NCBI GenBank assembly: GCA_004556705.1
Contig: SFGA01000030.1
Location: forward strand, 1-15,682
Direction: 5' to 3'
Length of the DNA stretch: 15,682 nucleotides
From: Ruminococcus sp.
GTDB taxonomy: Bacteria > Bacillota > Clostridia > Oscillospirales > Acutalibacteraceae
This document shows positions 1-8,210 of the stretch, one piece after another. Numbering within the stretch: position 1 is the stretch's first letter; every line of letters begins with the position of its first letter. The notes under the pieces are model-generated. The model ran no database searches and was not told where the DNA came from. It was given only the letters and a program-made list of their open reading frames with translations. The translations under genes were made by a program, and so were the position numbers.

Positions 1-132
1 TGACTCCGTTAGAAAAACGAAATCAGTTTTTTGCTTAAATTTTAATTTTAACTACCATAGGTGCTTTTTTGTACTGTCTACACAAATTGGGGCAGTTCAT
101 AAGATACAAAGTGCTTTTTTTGTGGCTTTTAT

Positions 133-2979
133 TTATTGCTCATTGTCATTTTGATTTTCGGCAGTCGGCGGTTCGTCTTTGACCTCATCGGCGCTAAGCT
201 GCTCATTGATACTGTCAAAGTCAATTTCAAAGGTGTCGCTTTCATTGGGAACGGAGACTGATACAGGTGCTTCGTTTAACATAAGCCATTTATCGACCTT
301 TTGTTTTTTCTTCTTCCTTTTGCGATTGACAATTATTGATATTGTCGCTATAAGAGTGGTAACTATCGAAACAAATGAGCCTGCCAAAAGACCTGACGAA
401 ACATAAGAGAAAACTACCGTGTGTTCGCCGGCTTCAATATCAAAGCCTAACAAGCCATTGGAAATTTTATAAATTTCGTCGCTTTTAAGCCGTCTTCCGT
501 CAATATAAACATTCCAATTTATATCATAGGGGATTGATGTGAAAACAGCTGAATTTTCACTTGCCGTTATTGTTCCCGTAAGCTTTGTGTCCGAGTATTC
601 CGTAATGTTATAATCGCCTTTTTTGAGCTTTTCATAGCCTGCCTTAAATGTTTCCTCGTTAAGACCGTAAGCGTAAAAGTTGAGCGTTCCTCTGTTTGAA
701 GTGTCCTTAATTGCAATGTCAACGTTTACGGCTTCGCCTGCATTGATTATTCCGAGGTCGATTATATAAGCCTCATCAAGCGAAGTGTAGGTTTCGTTGA
801 ATATGCTGCCTGAAACGGTGGCACTGTCAACGGCGTTTGATTTTATATAAATGTAAACATTTTGCGTTTCTTGCGGTGTAACCAAAAAGCTTACACTGCC
901 CATTTCGTCATTGACCGACTTTGAAAACTTAAACTCTCCGCTTGCAAATTCATTTGGATAAAAATCGTTTATATTAGAATATGCTGCATCGTCAATGGTA
1001 AGCTTCGTAAACACATTGTCAACGCCCGTTGCCATATTAAACAGCTGTTGCTGCGCTTCAAAGGGATTACCGTATATCGAGGAGTCATAATATTTTACAA
1101 GGCTGTCTGCGGCAAATGCAACAGATAAGTCATATTTGTTCTTATATGCCGTGAATTTGTCGTTTGCAAACAGATCCTCGTAAAGATTAGGATTTATATC
1201 CATTTTTTGATTGTCGGCGATATATTTTATGCCGAACATTGCATTGTAAACAGGTGTTTGCGGATTGTAGGTGTAGCTGTTAATATAATTGCCGTACAAG
1301 CCGAGATTTTGCTGAAGGTTTGCAACGGTTTCGTATGCCATAGAGGAGAATACCGAAACACCGTTGTAGTCAAGCCAGCAAGGGTCCATTCTTGTTTTTA
1401 ATTTTGTAAGTTCCATACGATAGAAGCCGTTGTTGTCATATTCGTCAATTTTTGCTTTTATGTCTTGGAATTGGTCGTACTCGGCAACATAATTTGTTTT
1501 TGACTGATTCATTGAATAATTGTCTGTATTGCCCAAAGCAACTTCTGAAACAACACAGCACAAAAGAAGCAAAGAGAGTGATGAGCTTTGGAAACGCTTG
1601 TCTTTGAAGAAGTGAAGAATTACAACATATCCGACAGCGAAAACAAGGCTTATTATGAGCGAAATGTCGTCGATATTCTTTGATGTTGTTTTTTCAACGA
1701 GGATAATAAATGCTATAAGACCAACGCCGACGCTGAGTAATTGCCTGCCTGTGTACTCTTTGATGTTCGTAAATGCCTTGAAAGCAAGTATGAGCAAAAC
1801 AAAGGAGTACATAAATGAAAATCTGTACGGCAAATCATTCGGAAAATGAAGTCCGTGCCAAACGAAGTTGAGATAATTGATATTAAAACTGAAATAGAGG
1901 ACTGCAAGCAGGCTGACATAGGAAATTTTTTCTCTTGTAGAGATTTTCTTTGAGAAAAGGTACAACGGAACAAGCAAAAGCGTCAAAATTCCGCAATATA
2001 CATTGGGAAGAACATCATTTCCGCTGCTTCTGATTGTAGCGTCGGTGCTTGCGAGATGATTTGCAAGGAAATCAAAGGCGGTAAAGTATTTTGTAAAGCC
2101 TGTGGGGGATGAGCCCGAGGTCGCAGAGCTTTGGGAGAGCATTGCTACAAGCGGGAAAATAGCCGCCGAAGCGAGCAACACCGCAACGATTGAGGAAAAC
2201 GCAAATTTGAGTCCGCTTGAAATGAAGAGCGAATTTTTAATTCTGCCTAAGGGCGTATCATAGTATATTTCGCTGAATTTTTTTGAAAACGGATAGTTTG
2301 CGGCATAGTAGGTCAGGAAATAGAGGACGGAGAAAATGCAAACCATATACGCCATATAATAGTTTGCAAAAATCATAAGAGTAAGGCTCAAGCAGTAAAG
2401 AGCAGGCTTACCCTTATTGATAATACGCTCAATTCCGAGAATGATAATCGGGAAAATTACCATTGCATCAAGCCACATAAGATTCCAATAGTAAGCGACG
2501 AAATATCCGCAGAAAGCATATAATACGCCGAAAGCGGCAGTTGTATAGTTGTGCTGCTTTTGCGAAGCCTTGAGATAATAGGTAAAGGAGGCTGCGGAAA
2601 GCACGGCCTTGAGCATTATCAGGCAGGATATGGCTTCTGTAATGTTTTTATGACCGAAAAGCAATATTATAATTGTCAACGGGCTTGAAAGATAGTTAAA
2701 GAAATTGCCGAGAAATGAAGAGCCAAGTCCCGAGTTCCACGAATAAATTAATGATTCTCCGCTTGTGAGTCTGTCATAAAGCTCCGCAAACAACGGACCG
2801 TATTGATGATACAAATCCATTCTCAAAATGGTCATATCGCCGAACGGTACGAGGTCATAGCAGAAGGCTATGAGCAGAAAAATTAACAGCGACACAAGTG
2901 CCGAAAGAAATACAAATTTATTGTCTTGATAAAACGCCGACAGCCTTGTCGGTGCTTTTTCTTTTTTTGCTTTTAACAT
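133..2979 (-). CDS. YfhO-family polytopic membrane protein (putative GT-C type glycosyltransferase)
   Basis: This 948-residue protein has about a dozen hydrophobic segments in its N-terminal half. A large extracytoplasmic region follows (about residues 490-860), then one more membrane segment near 870-890, a basic stop (KRKKKKQK) and an acidic tail of about 50 residues. The first external loop has the YfhO-like stretch FGDMTILRMDLYHQYGPLF and then SWNSGLGSSFLGNF. In Bacillus and Listeria, YfhO proteins add sugars to lipoteichoic acid from a lipid-linked donor. Clostridial homologues are mostly uncharacterised, so the substrate here is unknown. The length is close to the family norm. The start has AGGAG at 2987-2991 (minus strand), 7 nt from ATG, and lies downstream of a good sigma-A promoter. 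It is transcribed divergently from spoIIIA and seems to stand alone. I am confident of the family, not of the reaction. Confidence 0.85.
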   Translation of the reverse strand: MLKAKKEKAPTRLSAFYQDNKFVFLSALVSLLIFLLIAFCYDLVPFGDMTILRMDLYHQYGPLFAELYDRLTSGESLIYSWNSGLGSSFLGNFFNYLSSPLTIIILLFGHKNITEAISCLIMLKAVLSAASFTYYLKASQKQHNYTTAAFGVLYAFCGYFVAYYWNLMWLDAMVIFPIIILGIERIINKGKPALYCLSLTLMIFANYYMAYMVCIFSVLYFLTYYAANYPFSKKFSEIYYDTPLGRIKNSLFISSGLKFAFSSIVAVLLASAAIFPLVAMLSQSSATSGSSPTGFTKYFTAFDFLANHLASTDATIRSSGNDVLPNVYCGILTLLLVPLYLFSKKISTREKISYVSLLAVLYFSFNINYLNFVWHGLHFPNDLPYRFSFMYSFVLLILAFKAFTNIKEYTGRQLLSVGVGLIAFIILVEKTTSKNIDDISLIISLVFAVGYVVILHFFKDKRFQSSSLSLLLLCCVVSEVALGNTDNYSMNQSKTNYVAEYDQFQDIKAKIDEYDNNGFYRMELTKLKTRMDPCWLDYNGVSVFSSMAYETVANLQQNLGLYGNYINSYTYNPQTPVYNAMFGIKYIADNQKMDINPNLYEDLFANDKFTAYKNKYDLSVAFAADSLVKYYDSSIYGNPFEAQQQLFNMATGVDNVFTKLTIDDAAYSNINDFYPNEFASGEFKFSKSVNDEMGSVSFLVTPQETQNVYIYIKSNAVDSATVSGSIFNETYTSLDEAYIIDLGIINAGEAVNVDIAIKDTSNRGTLNFYAYGLNEETFKAGYEKLKKGDYNITEYSDTKLTGTITASENSAVFTSIPYDINWNVYIDGRRLKSDEIYKISNGLLGFDIEAGEHTVVFSYVSSGLLAGSFVSIVTTLIATISIIVNRKRKKKKQKVDKWLMLNEAPVSVSVPNESDTFEIDFDSINEQLSADEVKDEPPTAENQNDNEQ

Positions 2980-3009
2980 TGATTGACTCCTAACAAAAAT
3001 ATATAAAAG

Positions 3010-3038
3010 ATTTTATCATATTTGAGATAATCTTTCAA
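3010..3038 (-). promoter_or_regulatory. Sigma-A type promoter for the yfhO-like gene
   Basis: Read on the minus strand, TTGAAA (3033-3038) and TAAAAT (3010-3015) are separated by exactly 17 nt. A TG one base upstream of the -10 gives an extended -10 (TGATAAAAT). It lies about 30 nt upstream of the gene's start codon and faces away from spoIIIA. This is consensus matching only. Confidence 0.65.
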
Positions 3039-3072
3039 TATCACACACGGTTAAAATTGTAAACAATATGTG

Positions 3073-3101
3073 TTCATATTTCAGGACAAGTCGCATATAT
3101 A
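3073..3101 (+). promoter_or_regulatory. Candidate sigma-E promoter of the spoIIIA operon
   Basis: TTCATATT (3073-3080) and CATATATA (3094-3101), 13 nt apart, resemble the sigma-E elements (about GTCATATT and CATACAAT). The B. subtilis spoIIIA operon is known to be sigma-E controlled in the mother cell. A problem is that the implied transcription start (about 3107-3109) would fall at the first base of the ribosome binding site at 3107-3113, which leaves almost no leader. The true promoter could therefore lie further upstream, for example near ATCATATT at 3015-3022. Confidence 0.4.
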
Positions 3102-3117
3102 TTATCGAGGTGAAAAA

Positions 3118-4122
3118 ATGAAGTACTTAAATAACAAAGGAATTAACGATATTTTGTTTTATTTGCCGTTGAGAATTAAGGATGCGGTGTACAAATTAAG
3201 CGATACGAATAAGTATTCGGTAAAAGAAATAAGACTGCGTGCGGATAAGCCTGTTGTTATTGTTACCGAGAGGGGAAGCTCATTTTTAACAGGCAACGGG
3301 AAGCTGTCATATATTATTTCCGACTCACTTGTTAAAATCACCTGCGACGAGCTTTCGGAAACGGTAAAAAGGGTGTGCGAATATTCGGTTTATTCTCATC
3401 AAGAGGAGATAAATCAGAGCTTCATAACTCTTTCGGGCGGTCACAGAGTCGGCTTGTGCGGAAATGCGGTTACGGAACATGGGAAAATCATAAGCGTTCG
3501 GGATATTAACTGCATAAATTTCAGGGTTGCAAGCGAAAGAATAGGCTGTGCCAATGAGATAATGACCTCGCTTTTCAATTCAAGGCTTTCAAATGTAATA
3601 ATAGCAGGTCCGCCTATGTCGGGAAAAACAACGGTCCTAAGAGATTTGGTAAGGCAAATTTCCGACGGTAACGCAGGCGAATATTATAAATGTGTGCTTA
3701 TTGACGAACGGCAGGAGATTGCCGGTACGAGCTCCCTGAAAACGCAATGTAACGTAGGAAGCAACACAGATGTTTTTACCTCTTATCCCAAAAGGACGGG
3801 GATTGAGCTTGCGGTGCGTTCTTTTTCTCCCGATATTATTTTCTGTGATGAAATAGCAAGTGAGGAGGAGGCGGAAGTCATCTTGAACGCAATTATGTGC
3901 GGTGTGAAATTTGCCGTCAGTATGCATTGCTCCTGCCGTGAAGAACTGCATAGAAGAAAAGTGTCTAAAGCACTTTTAGAGAGTGGCTTGTTTGATGCGG
4001 CAGTCATTCTTGACAGGGGAGAAAACGTCGGAAAGGTGCGTGAGATTATCAGAACGGGCGGTGAAAAAAATGAGAATTTCGGGAATAGCTTTGATTGCGA
4101 TCGTAATTTGCATTACGGGTAA
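3118..4122 (+). CDS. spoIIIAA: Stage III sporulation protein AA, ATPase
   Basis: A 334-residue RecA-like ATPase related to type II/IV secretion ATPases. It is thought to power the SpoIIIA-SpoIIQ channel from the mother-cell cytoplasm. The Walker A motif is GPPMSGKTT (residues 164-172). A Walker B-like strand CVLIDERQE (192-200) and an acidic strand IIFCDE (240-245) follow. SLKTQCNVG and the SMHC segment downstream also match the family. I chose ATG 3118 because GAGGTGA at 3107-3113 sits 4 nt upstream. An in-frame ATG at 3070 has no ribosome binding site and lies before the sigma-E-like promoter. The protein is somewhat longer than the roughly 307 residues of B. subtilis. The extra C-terminal end overlaps spoIIIAB by 53 bp in another frame. 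Confidence 0.93.
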   Translation: MKYLNNKGINDILFYLPLRIKDAVYKLSDTNKYSVKEIRLRADKPVVIVTERGSSFLTGNGKLSYIISDSLVKITCDELSETVKRVCEYSVYSHQEEINQSFITLSGGHRVGLCGNAVTEHGKIISVRDINCINFRVASERIGCANEIMTSLFNSRLSNVIIAGPPMSGKTTVLRDLVRQISDGNAGEYYKCVLIDERQEIAGTSSLKTQCNVGSNTDVFTSYPKRTGIELAVRSFSPDIIFCDEIASEEEAEVILNAIMCGVKFAVSMHCSCREELHRRKVSKALLESGLFDAAVILDRGENVGKVREIIRTGGEKNENFGNSFDCDRNLHYG

Positions 4123-4579
4123 TTATTTTTCGTCGCTCAAGGTTAAAAGAGTGAAAATACTTGAATGTTTTTTAACGTTTATAGGCTATTTACGCACTCA
4201 AATCGAGTTTTCGCAGCAGCCGCTTGAAAGAATATTTGAGCAAGCTGTTGAATCGAACGAATTTAATGATTGCGGATTTTTGAAGATGTGCCTTGCAAAT
4301 ATCAAAAACGGTTTGGAGCTTTCAAACGCTTGGAAAAGCTCCGTTGACACGTTTTCGAAAGCTTCTCCGCTGACAAATCAAGATTGCAGAACGATAAAGG
4401 AGTTTTCAAATTCACTCGGTTCGAGCGATATCGGCGGACAAATCAGAAATTGCGAGGCGTATTCGGAAATATTAAAGCAAAGCATTTGCAATCTGAAAAA
4501 ATCAACCGATAAAGCTGTGAAAATTATAAATACATTAAGTCTGTTTTTGGCGGCGTTTGTAATCATTTTCTTTATTTAG
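4070..4579 (+). CDS. spoIIIAB: Stage III sporulation protein AB
   Basis: A 169-residue protein, very close to the B. subtilis SpoIIIAB length of 171. It has an N-terminal membrane segment (ISGIALIAIVICITG), a soluble helical middle and a C-terminal hydrophobic segment (LSLFLAAFVIIFFI). This layout resembles GspF/type II secretion membrane proteins, to which the family has been compared. It presumably contacts the SpoIIIAA ATPase. The start is ATG 4070, with GGTGA at 4060-4064. The frame is open further upstream to 3983, but that extension lies inside spoIIIAA and has no family-like sequence. Second gene of the operon; 53 bp overlap with spoIIIAA suggests translational coupling. Confidence 0.92.
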   Translation: MRISGIALIAIVICITGNYFSSLKVKRVKILECFLTFIGYLRTQIEFSQQPLERIFEQAVESNEFNDCGFLKMCLANIKNGLELSNAWKSSVDTFSKASPLTNQDCRTIKEFSNSLGSSDIGGQIRNCEAYSEILKQSICNLKKSTDKAVKIINTLSLFLAAFVIIFFI

Positions 4580-4587
4580 GAGTAATT

Positions 4588-4782
4588 ATGGAAATAGGAT
4601 TTATTTTGAAAATTGCGGGAATAGGAATAATCGTAGCCGTTCTTAATCAAGTCCTTGTAAAAACGGGACGTGATGACTACGCAATGCTCACGGTTATCGC
4701 AGGGATAATTGTTGCAATACTGATGCTTATTCCTCAAATGACGTCGCTTGTATCAACTGTAAAATCGGTGTTTGATTTTTGA
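4588..4782 (+). CDS. spoIIIAC: Stage III sporulation protein AC
   Basis: A 64-residue protein made of two hydrophobic helices (about residues 6-22 and 33-50) joined by a short polar loop with KTGRDDYA. SpoIIIAC proteins are small double-spanning components of the SpoIIIA complex and are usually 60-70 residues long, so this is full length. AGGAG at 4578-4582 overlaps the stop codon of spoIIIAB and gives a clear start at ATG 4588. It pairs with the related SpoIIIAD that follows. Confidence 0.93.
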   Translation: MEIGFILKIAGIGIIVAVLNQVLVKTGRDDYAMLTVIAGIIVAILMLIPQMTSLVSTVKSVFDF

Positions 4783-4783
4783 T

Positions 4784-5164
4784 ATGCTGAAAATCTTTGC
4801 TTTGGTAATATGCTGCTTGGCTTTACTTATCTATTTCAGACAGATTAAGCCTGAATTTTCATATCTGTTAAGACTTTGCGTGATTGCTTTGGTTTTCGGT
4901 TTTTTAATAAGCGGCATTTCCGTACTGTCCGAAAATCTAAGTTACCGTTTTTCTCAATTTGCCTCTTTGAGCGAATATGTGAAAATCTGTCTGAAAATTT
5001 TAGGGATAAGCCTTGCTACGCAAACGGTATCGGATATTTGTAAGGATTGCGGAGAAAGCGCTTTGTCCACACTTACCGAAACAGTCGGAAGAATAGCTGT
5101 GATTATTCTTGTTTTTCCGATTGCGGAAAAGCTGCTTGAATTGAGCGTAGGAATGTTGAGATGA
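4784..5164 (+). CDS. spoIIIAD: Stage III sporulation protein AD
   Basis: A 126-residue integral membrane protein with several hydrophobic helices: KIFALVICCLALLIYF, LRLCVIALVFGFLISG and a C-terminal IAVIILVFPIAEKLL. It is related to SpoIIIAC and belongs to the SpoIIIA complex; B. subtilis SpoIIIAD is 133 residues. I chose ATG 4784, one base after the spoIIIAC stop, so it is probably expressed by coupling. A TTG at 4772 in the same frame would add four residues, but GGTG lies immediately before it, too close to serve as its ribosome binding site. No strong Shine-Dalgarno is seen at the right distance for either start. Confidence 0.92.
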   Translation: MLKIFALVICCLALLIYFRQIKPEFSYLLRLCVIALVFGFLISGISVLSENLSYRFSQFASLSEYVKICLKILGISLATQTVSDICKDCGESALSTLTETVGRIAVIILVFPIAEKLLELSVGMLR

Positions 5165-6264
5165 ATACTAAAAGGATTTTTGCCGTGCTTCTGTGTATGC
5201 TGTCGTTACTGTTTTTGATGACGGTGGACAGCTTTGCGGCACAAGAGGAAGACTACAAGCAAATTTACAACAAAATAAACGAGGACGGGCAGGCGCTTTT
5301 GAAGGAATCGGGGATAAGCGATGTAGATTTTGAAGAACTTTTGAGCTTGTCTCCCAAAAAGGTCTTTACTGCGATTATCGGTATTGCAAAGGGTAGCTAT
5401 AAGCAGCCTCTGACTGCCTTTATAACTCTTATGGGCTTATTTATTGTTGCGTCTTTAGTGAAAAATATGAACGAAAGCCTAAGTGAAAAAAATGATATAT
5501 TTTCTCTGTTTGAAACAGCGTTTACTCTTTCCGTAATATCCGTTCCCTTGAGCGAAGCAATTTCTTCGGCAGTATCCGCCGTCAAAACCGTTGCTGATTT
5601 TATGCTGGCTTACATACCTGTTTTTACGGGGATTATTTCCGCAAGCGGTCAGCCTATAACCTCATTTGCGTACAGCTCCGTTGTGCTTGCGTTTGCCGAA
5701 ATATTGGTAAAGGGGACAGACGCTTTTATCATTCCGCTGATTTCCGTAATGACTTGCCTGAATGTTTATTCTTCCTTGAACGGCAGGCTTGACCTTTCTA
5801 AAATAACATCAGCCGTTAAGAAAACGATAACGGTTGCATTATCAGTAGCGGCAACTGTTTTTGTGGGACTGATAAACATAAAGGGCAATCTCTCCACCTC
5901 TGCCGACAGCCTTGCGATAAAGGGAGTTAAGGCGGCTTCGGGAAGCGTTATACCGATAATCGGCGGCGTGATGGGCGATGCTCTCGGTGCGGTGCTCGGG
6001 TCATTTTCATTGATAAAAAGTGTTTTTGGCGTCTTTGGAATTATCGCTGTTGCGGTTACTGTTTTGCCGAGCATTATCGAGCTTTTGCTGTGGTTTTTCT
6101 TTTTGAGCTTTTCGTCGGCTGTTTGCTCATCATTTGATAACGGTGTATGTGCAAGGGTGCTTGAAACTGTGTGCTCAATGATTTCGATTATCAACACTTT
6201 TTTGATTTTTGTAGCTACCGTGTTTATTCTGACAACTGGTACTGTGTTGAGCTTAAGGAGTTAA
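5161..6264 (+). CDS. spoIIIAE: Stage III sporulation protein AE
   Basis: A 367-residue membrane protein. It begins with a likely signal peptide (basic NTKR, hydrophobic core VLLCMLSLLFLM, probable cleavage after DSFA near residue 26). A short soluble part and many membrane segments follow, including the conserved-looking stretch ASGQPITSFAYSSVVLAFAE and a Gly/Ala-rich central region. It is the largest integral membrane component of the SpoIIIA complex; the B. subtilis protein is about 399 residues. The ATG overlaps the spoIIIAD stop as ATGA, typical of translational coupling, and only a weak ribosome binding site is visible. Confidence 0.93.
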   Translation: MNTKRIFAVLLCMLSLLFLMTVDSFAAQEEDYKQIYNKINEDGQALLKESGISDVDFEELLSLSPKKVFTAIIGIAKGSYKQPLTAFITLMGLFIVASLVKNMNESLSEKNDIFSLFETAFTLSVISVPLSEAISSAVSAVKTVADFMLAYIPVFTGIISASGQPITSFAYSSVVLAFAEILVKGTDAFIIPLISVMTCLNVYSSLNGRLDLSKITSAVKKTITVALSVAATVFVGLINIKGNLSTSADSLAIKGVKAASGSVIPIIGGVMGDALGAVLGSFSLIKSVFGVFGIIAVAVTVLPSIIELLLWFFFLSFSSAVCSSFDNGVCARVLETVCSMISIINTFLIFVATVFILTTGTVLSLRS

Positions 6265-6265
6265 A

Positions 6266-6715
6266 ATGAACGATATTAAAGCTTGGGCTGTAAATCTGTG
6301 CATAATACTTTTAGTAACAGCGGTTATAAATTATCTTGTGCCAAAGGGCAAGGTAAAGAAAATATGCGAAACTGCCTTTTCACTCATAATTCTCGCTGTG
6401 TTTTGCTTACCGCTTTTTGAAATGAAAAATATTGATGCTTCTATATTAAACAATAAATTTGACAGCTTGTTTTCCGAAAAAATCGATTATGCGCTTGCTT
6501 ATGACGAGTCAATAAAAAGCGCCGTTATGACTATTCTTGATGAAAATAAAATCGGTTATACCCGAGTTGAAATAAAATCAAGGACGGAAAATGACGAGTA
6601 CATACTTGAAAATGTGATTGTCTATCTTGAAAGCACCGAGGACAAACAGCAGGCGACAGCACTTTTATCGGAAGAGCTGAAAATAGAAAGCGGCATTATT
6701 TTGGCAGGTGATTAA
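6266..6715 (+). CDS. spoIIIAF: Stage III sporulation protein AF
   Basis: A 149-residue protein with two N-terminal membrane helices (about residues 7-24 and 35-52). A soluble domain faces the space between mother cell and forespore. In B. subtilis this domain has a ring-building fold like that of secretion-system proteins. Here it is shorter than the roughly 206 residues of B. subtilis. AAGGAG at 6255-6260 lies 5 nt before the ATG, and the ATG follows the spoIIIAE stop by one base. Confidence 0.9.
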   Translation: MNDIKAWAVNLCIILLVTAVINYLVPKGKVKKICETAFSLIILAVFCLPLFEMKNIDASILNNKFDSLFSEKIDYALAYDESIKSAVMTILDENKIGYTRVEIKSRTENDEYILENVIVYLESTEDKQQATALLSEELKIESGIILAGD

Positions 6716-7258
6716 ATGAAACTATCTAAATTAAAAGAGACGATAAAAAACGATAAAAAGCTTGCCGTTCTTCTTGTAATCGGTGTAATAGGCGTTATGC
6801 TGTTGGCAATTTCAGAAATTGAAGCGAAGCCGGAAAATGACGAAAGCGGTAAGGCTGATATTAAGACGGTTACGCAGGAGACTTATGAAAAGGAGCTTGA
6901 AAAGCGTCTTGAAAAAATTGTTGCCTCGGTTGACGGCGCAGGCAGGGCGCAGGTTATGATAACTCTGAAATCGAGTGAGGAAAACAAGTACGCCGTTAAT
7001 TCTTCTTCGGAAAATCAAATTTCCGACGGGAAATCCAATTCGAAAAGCAGCAATGATTATGTTGTTATCGACAGCTCAAGCGGAGACTCATGCGTTGTTT
7101 TAAGAACGGAGTCGCCGAAAATTCAGGGCGTTGTAGTTGTTTGCGACGGAGGTGATAACAGTAAGGTCAAAAATGATGTGACAAATGCCGTCAGTGCTTT
7201 GCTCGGCATAAATGTAAATCATATTTCTGTATTGAAAATGAAAAATTCGGAGGGTTAA
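6716..7258 (+). CDS. spoIIIAG: Stage III sporulation protein AG
   Basis: A 180-residue protein with a single N-terminal membrane helix (about residues 16-32). An acidic and Lys-rich linker follows, then a soluble domain containing VDGAGRAQVMITLKSSEE and SPKIQGVVVVCDGGDN. SpoIIIAG forms the large ring of the mother-cell side of the channel through a ring-building motif. The Ser/Asn-rich insert between these two parts (SSSENQISDGKSNSKSSND) fits the beta-stalk insertion seen in the family. The ATG directly follows the spoIIIAF stop. The ribosome binding site GCAGGTGA ends 4 nt before it. Confidence 0.92.
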   Translation: MKLSKLKETIKNDKKLAVLLVIGVIGVMLLAISEIEAKPENDESGKADIKTVTQETYEKELEKRLEKIVASVDGAGRAQVMITLKSSEENKYAVNSSSENQISDGKSNSKSSNDYVVIDSSSGDSCVVLRTESPKIQGVVVVCDGGDNSKVKNDVTNAVSALLGINVNHISVLKMKNSEG

Positions 7259-7259
7259 T

Positions 7260-7796
7260 ATGAGCTTAACAATAAAGAGAAAACAAATAGTTGCAGCTTC
7301 GCTTGCCGTTGCGCTTGCGGCGGCGATGTTTGTTAATTGGTATTATACAAGACCGATAGCATCGGCTGAAAACGAGCCGGAGCTTACCTCAAGCACGCAG
7401 CATTCCGCTAATTTGGGCGACGCTCATTATGTCAATGCTTCGGGGGTTACAGATGAGTATTTTTCGCAGGCACAGCTGAACAGGGCAAAGGCACAGGAGG
7501 AGTCAAAGCAGACGCTCATGACGGTTATCGAAAGCTCGCAGGCAGATGAGGAAAGCAAGAAAACTGCCAATGAAGCACTTGAGAAGCTTAGCCAAAGCAT
7601 AGCTCTTGAAAGTGAAATCGAAAGCCTTATAAAAGCCAAAACAGGCGGCAATGTTTTTGTGACACTCGGCGAGTCTGCAGAGATTGTTTTGCAAAAGGGA
7701 ACACTTAACAGCGAGGTGTGCGTGCAAATTAAAGATATAATAAATAACAAAACGGAAATTCCTTTAGAAAAAATTACGATTATAGAGGCAAAATAG
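7260..7796 (+). CDS. spoIIIAH: Stage III sporulation protein AH
   Basis: A 178-residue single-pass protein: membrane helix at about residues 8-28, a flexible polar linker, a helical stretch rich in Glu, Lys and Ala (about 65-115), and a C-terminal alpha/beta domain ending in LEKITIIEAK. In B. subtilis the C-terminal YscJ/FliF-like domain binds forespore SpoIIQ across the intermembrane space. SpoIIQ itself is not in this window. The protein is shorter than the 218 residues of B. subtilis, mainly in the linker. GGAGGG precedes the ATG, one base after the spoIIIAG stop. It is the last gene of the operon; I see no clear terminator between it and the asp23 promoter. Confidence 0.92.
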   Translation: MSLTIKRKQIVAASLAVALAAAMFVNWYYTRPIASAENEPELTSSTQHSANLGDAHYVNASGVTDEYFSQAQLNRAKAQEESKQTLMTVIESSQADEESKKTANEALEKLSQSIALESEIESLIKAKTGGNVFVTLGESAEIVLQKGTLNSEVCVQIKDIINNKTEIPLEKITIIEAK

Positions 7797-7824
7797 TTGT
7801 TTATTTTTCAATTTGTGGTATAAT
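7797..7824 (+). promoter_or_regulatory. Extended -10 sigma-A promoter of asp23
   Basis: A perfect TATAAT (7819-7824) is preceded by TG one base upstream (7816-7817), giving an extended -10. A weak -35, TTGTTT (7797-7802), lies 16 nt away and starts right after the spoIIIAH stop codon. Transcription would start near 7831. This rules out the upstream in-frame ATG at 7830 and supports ATG 7848. Confidence 0.72.
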
Positions 7825-7847
7825 AAGCGATGAAAGGTGGTTATTTG

Positions 7848-8183
7848 ATGAGACTTTTTAACCGAACATCGCAGAGCGAGCTTGTAATTTCCGATGATGT
7901 AATCGCAAAAATTGCCGCAAGTGCAGTTGAAGAGGTTGACGGCTTCGGCTCGTTTTCACACAAAGCACCTGATTTCAAAAGTCATCCCGTACCGCAGAAA
8001 GCGGTTAAGGTTTTGAGCCTTGATAATGATATAAGAATTCAAGTTTATATAAATGTCAAGGACGGATATAACGTTCAAACCGTTTCCGCCGCAATTCAGC
8101 GTGCGATAAAGAACTCTGTTCAGAGTATGACCGGCAAGGTTGTCGGTAAGGTTAATGTCTGCATTCAAGGCATTGATTTTTAG
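7848..8183 (+). CDS. Asp23/Gls24 (DUF322) family protein, YqhY-like
   Basis: A 111-residue soluble protein of the Asp23/Gls24 family. It has the typical opening ELVISDDVIAKIAASAVEEVDG, followed by strands such as IRIQVYINVKDGYNV and the end VGKVNVCIQGIDF. The B. subtilis orthologue by position is YqhY, linked genetically to acetyl-CoA carboxylase; other members coat the membrane or respond to envelope stress. AAAGGTGG at 7833-7840 is 7 nt before ATG 7848. An in-frame ATG at 7830 would add MKGGYL but lies at or before the transcription start. It is flanked by its own promoter and a strong terminator, so it is probably monocistronic. accB and accC, its upstream neighbours in Bacillus, are missing here. 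Its exact role is not evident from the sequence. Confidence 0.88.
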   Translation: MRLFNRTSQSELVISDDVIAKIAASAVEEVDGFGSFSHKAPDFKSHPVPQKAVKVLSLDNDIRIQVYINVKDGYNVQTVSAAIQRAIKNSVQSMTGKVVGKVNVCIQGIDF

Positions 8184-8210
8184 AACCTGGATAATTAAAT
8201 TTTGTTTTGC

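Noticed and set aside
61..123. Direct repeats GTGCTTTTTTGT (61-72) and GTGCTTTTTTTGT (111-123) after the yfhO-like gene
   Set aside because: Low-complexity T runs 50 bp apart. On either strand I could not build a convincing terminator stem, so no feature is called in 1-132.
3070..3117. Longer spoIIIAA start at ATG 3070
   Set aside because: No ribosome binding site, it falls within the probable promoter, and a strong GAGGTGA precedes ATG 3118.
5766..6197. 143-codon open frame on the minus strand inside spoIIIAE
   Set aside because: It is a shadow of a well-recognised membrane protein gene. It lacks a ribosome binding site and family features.
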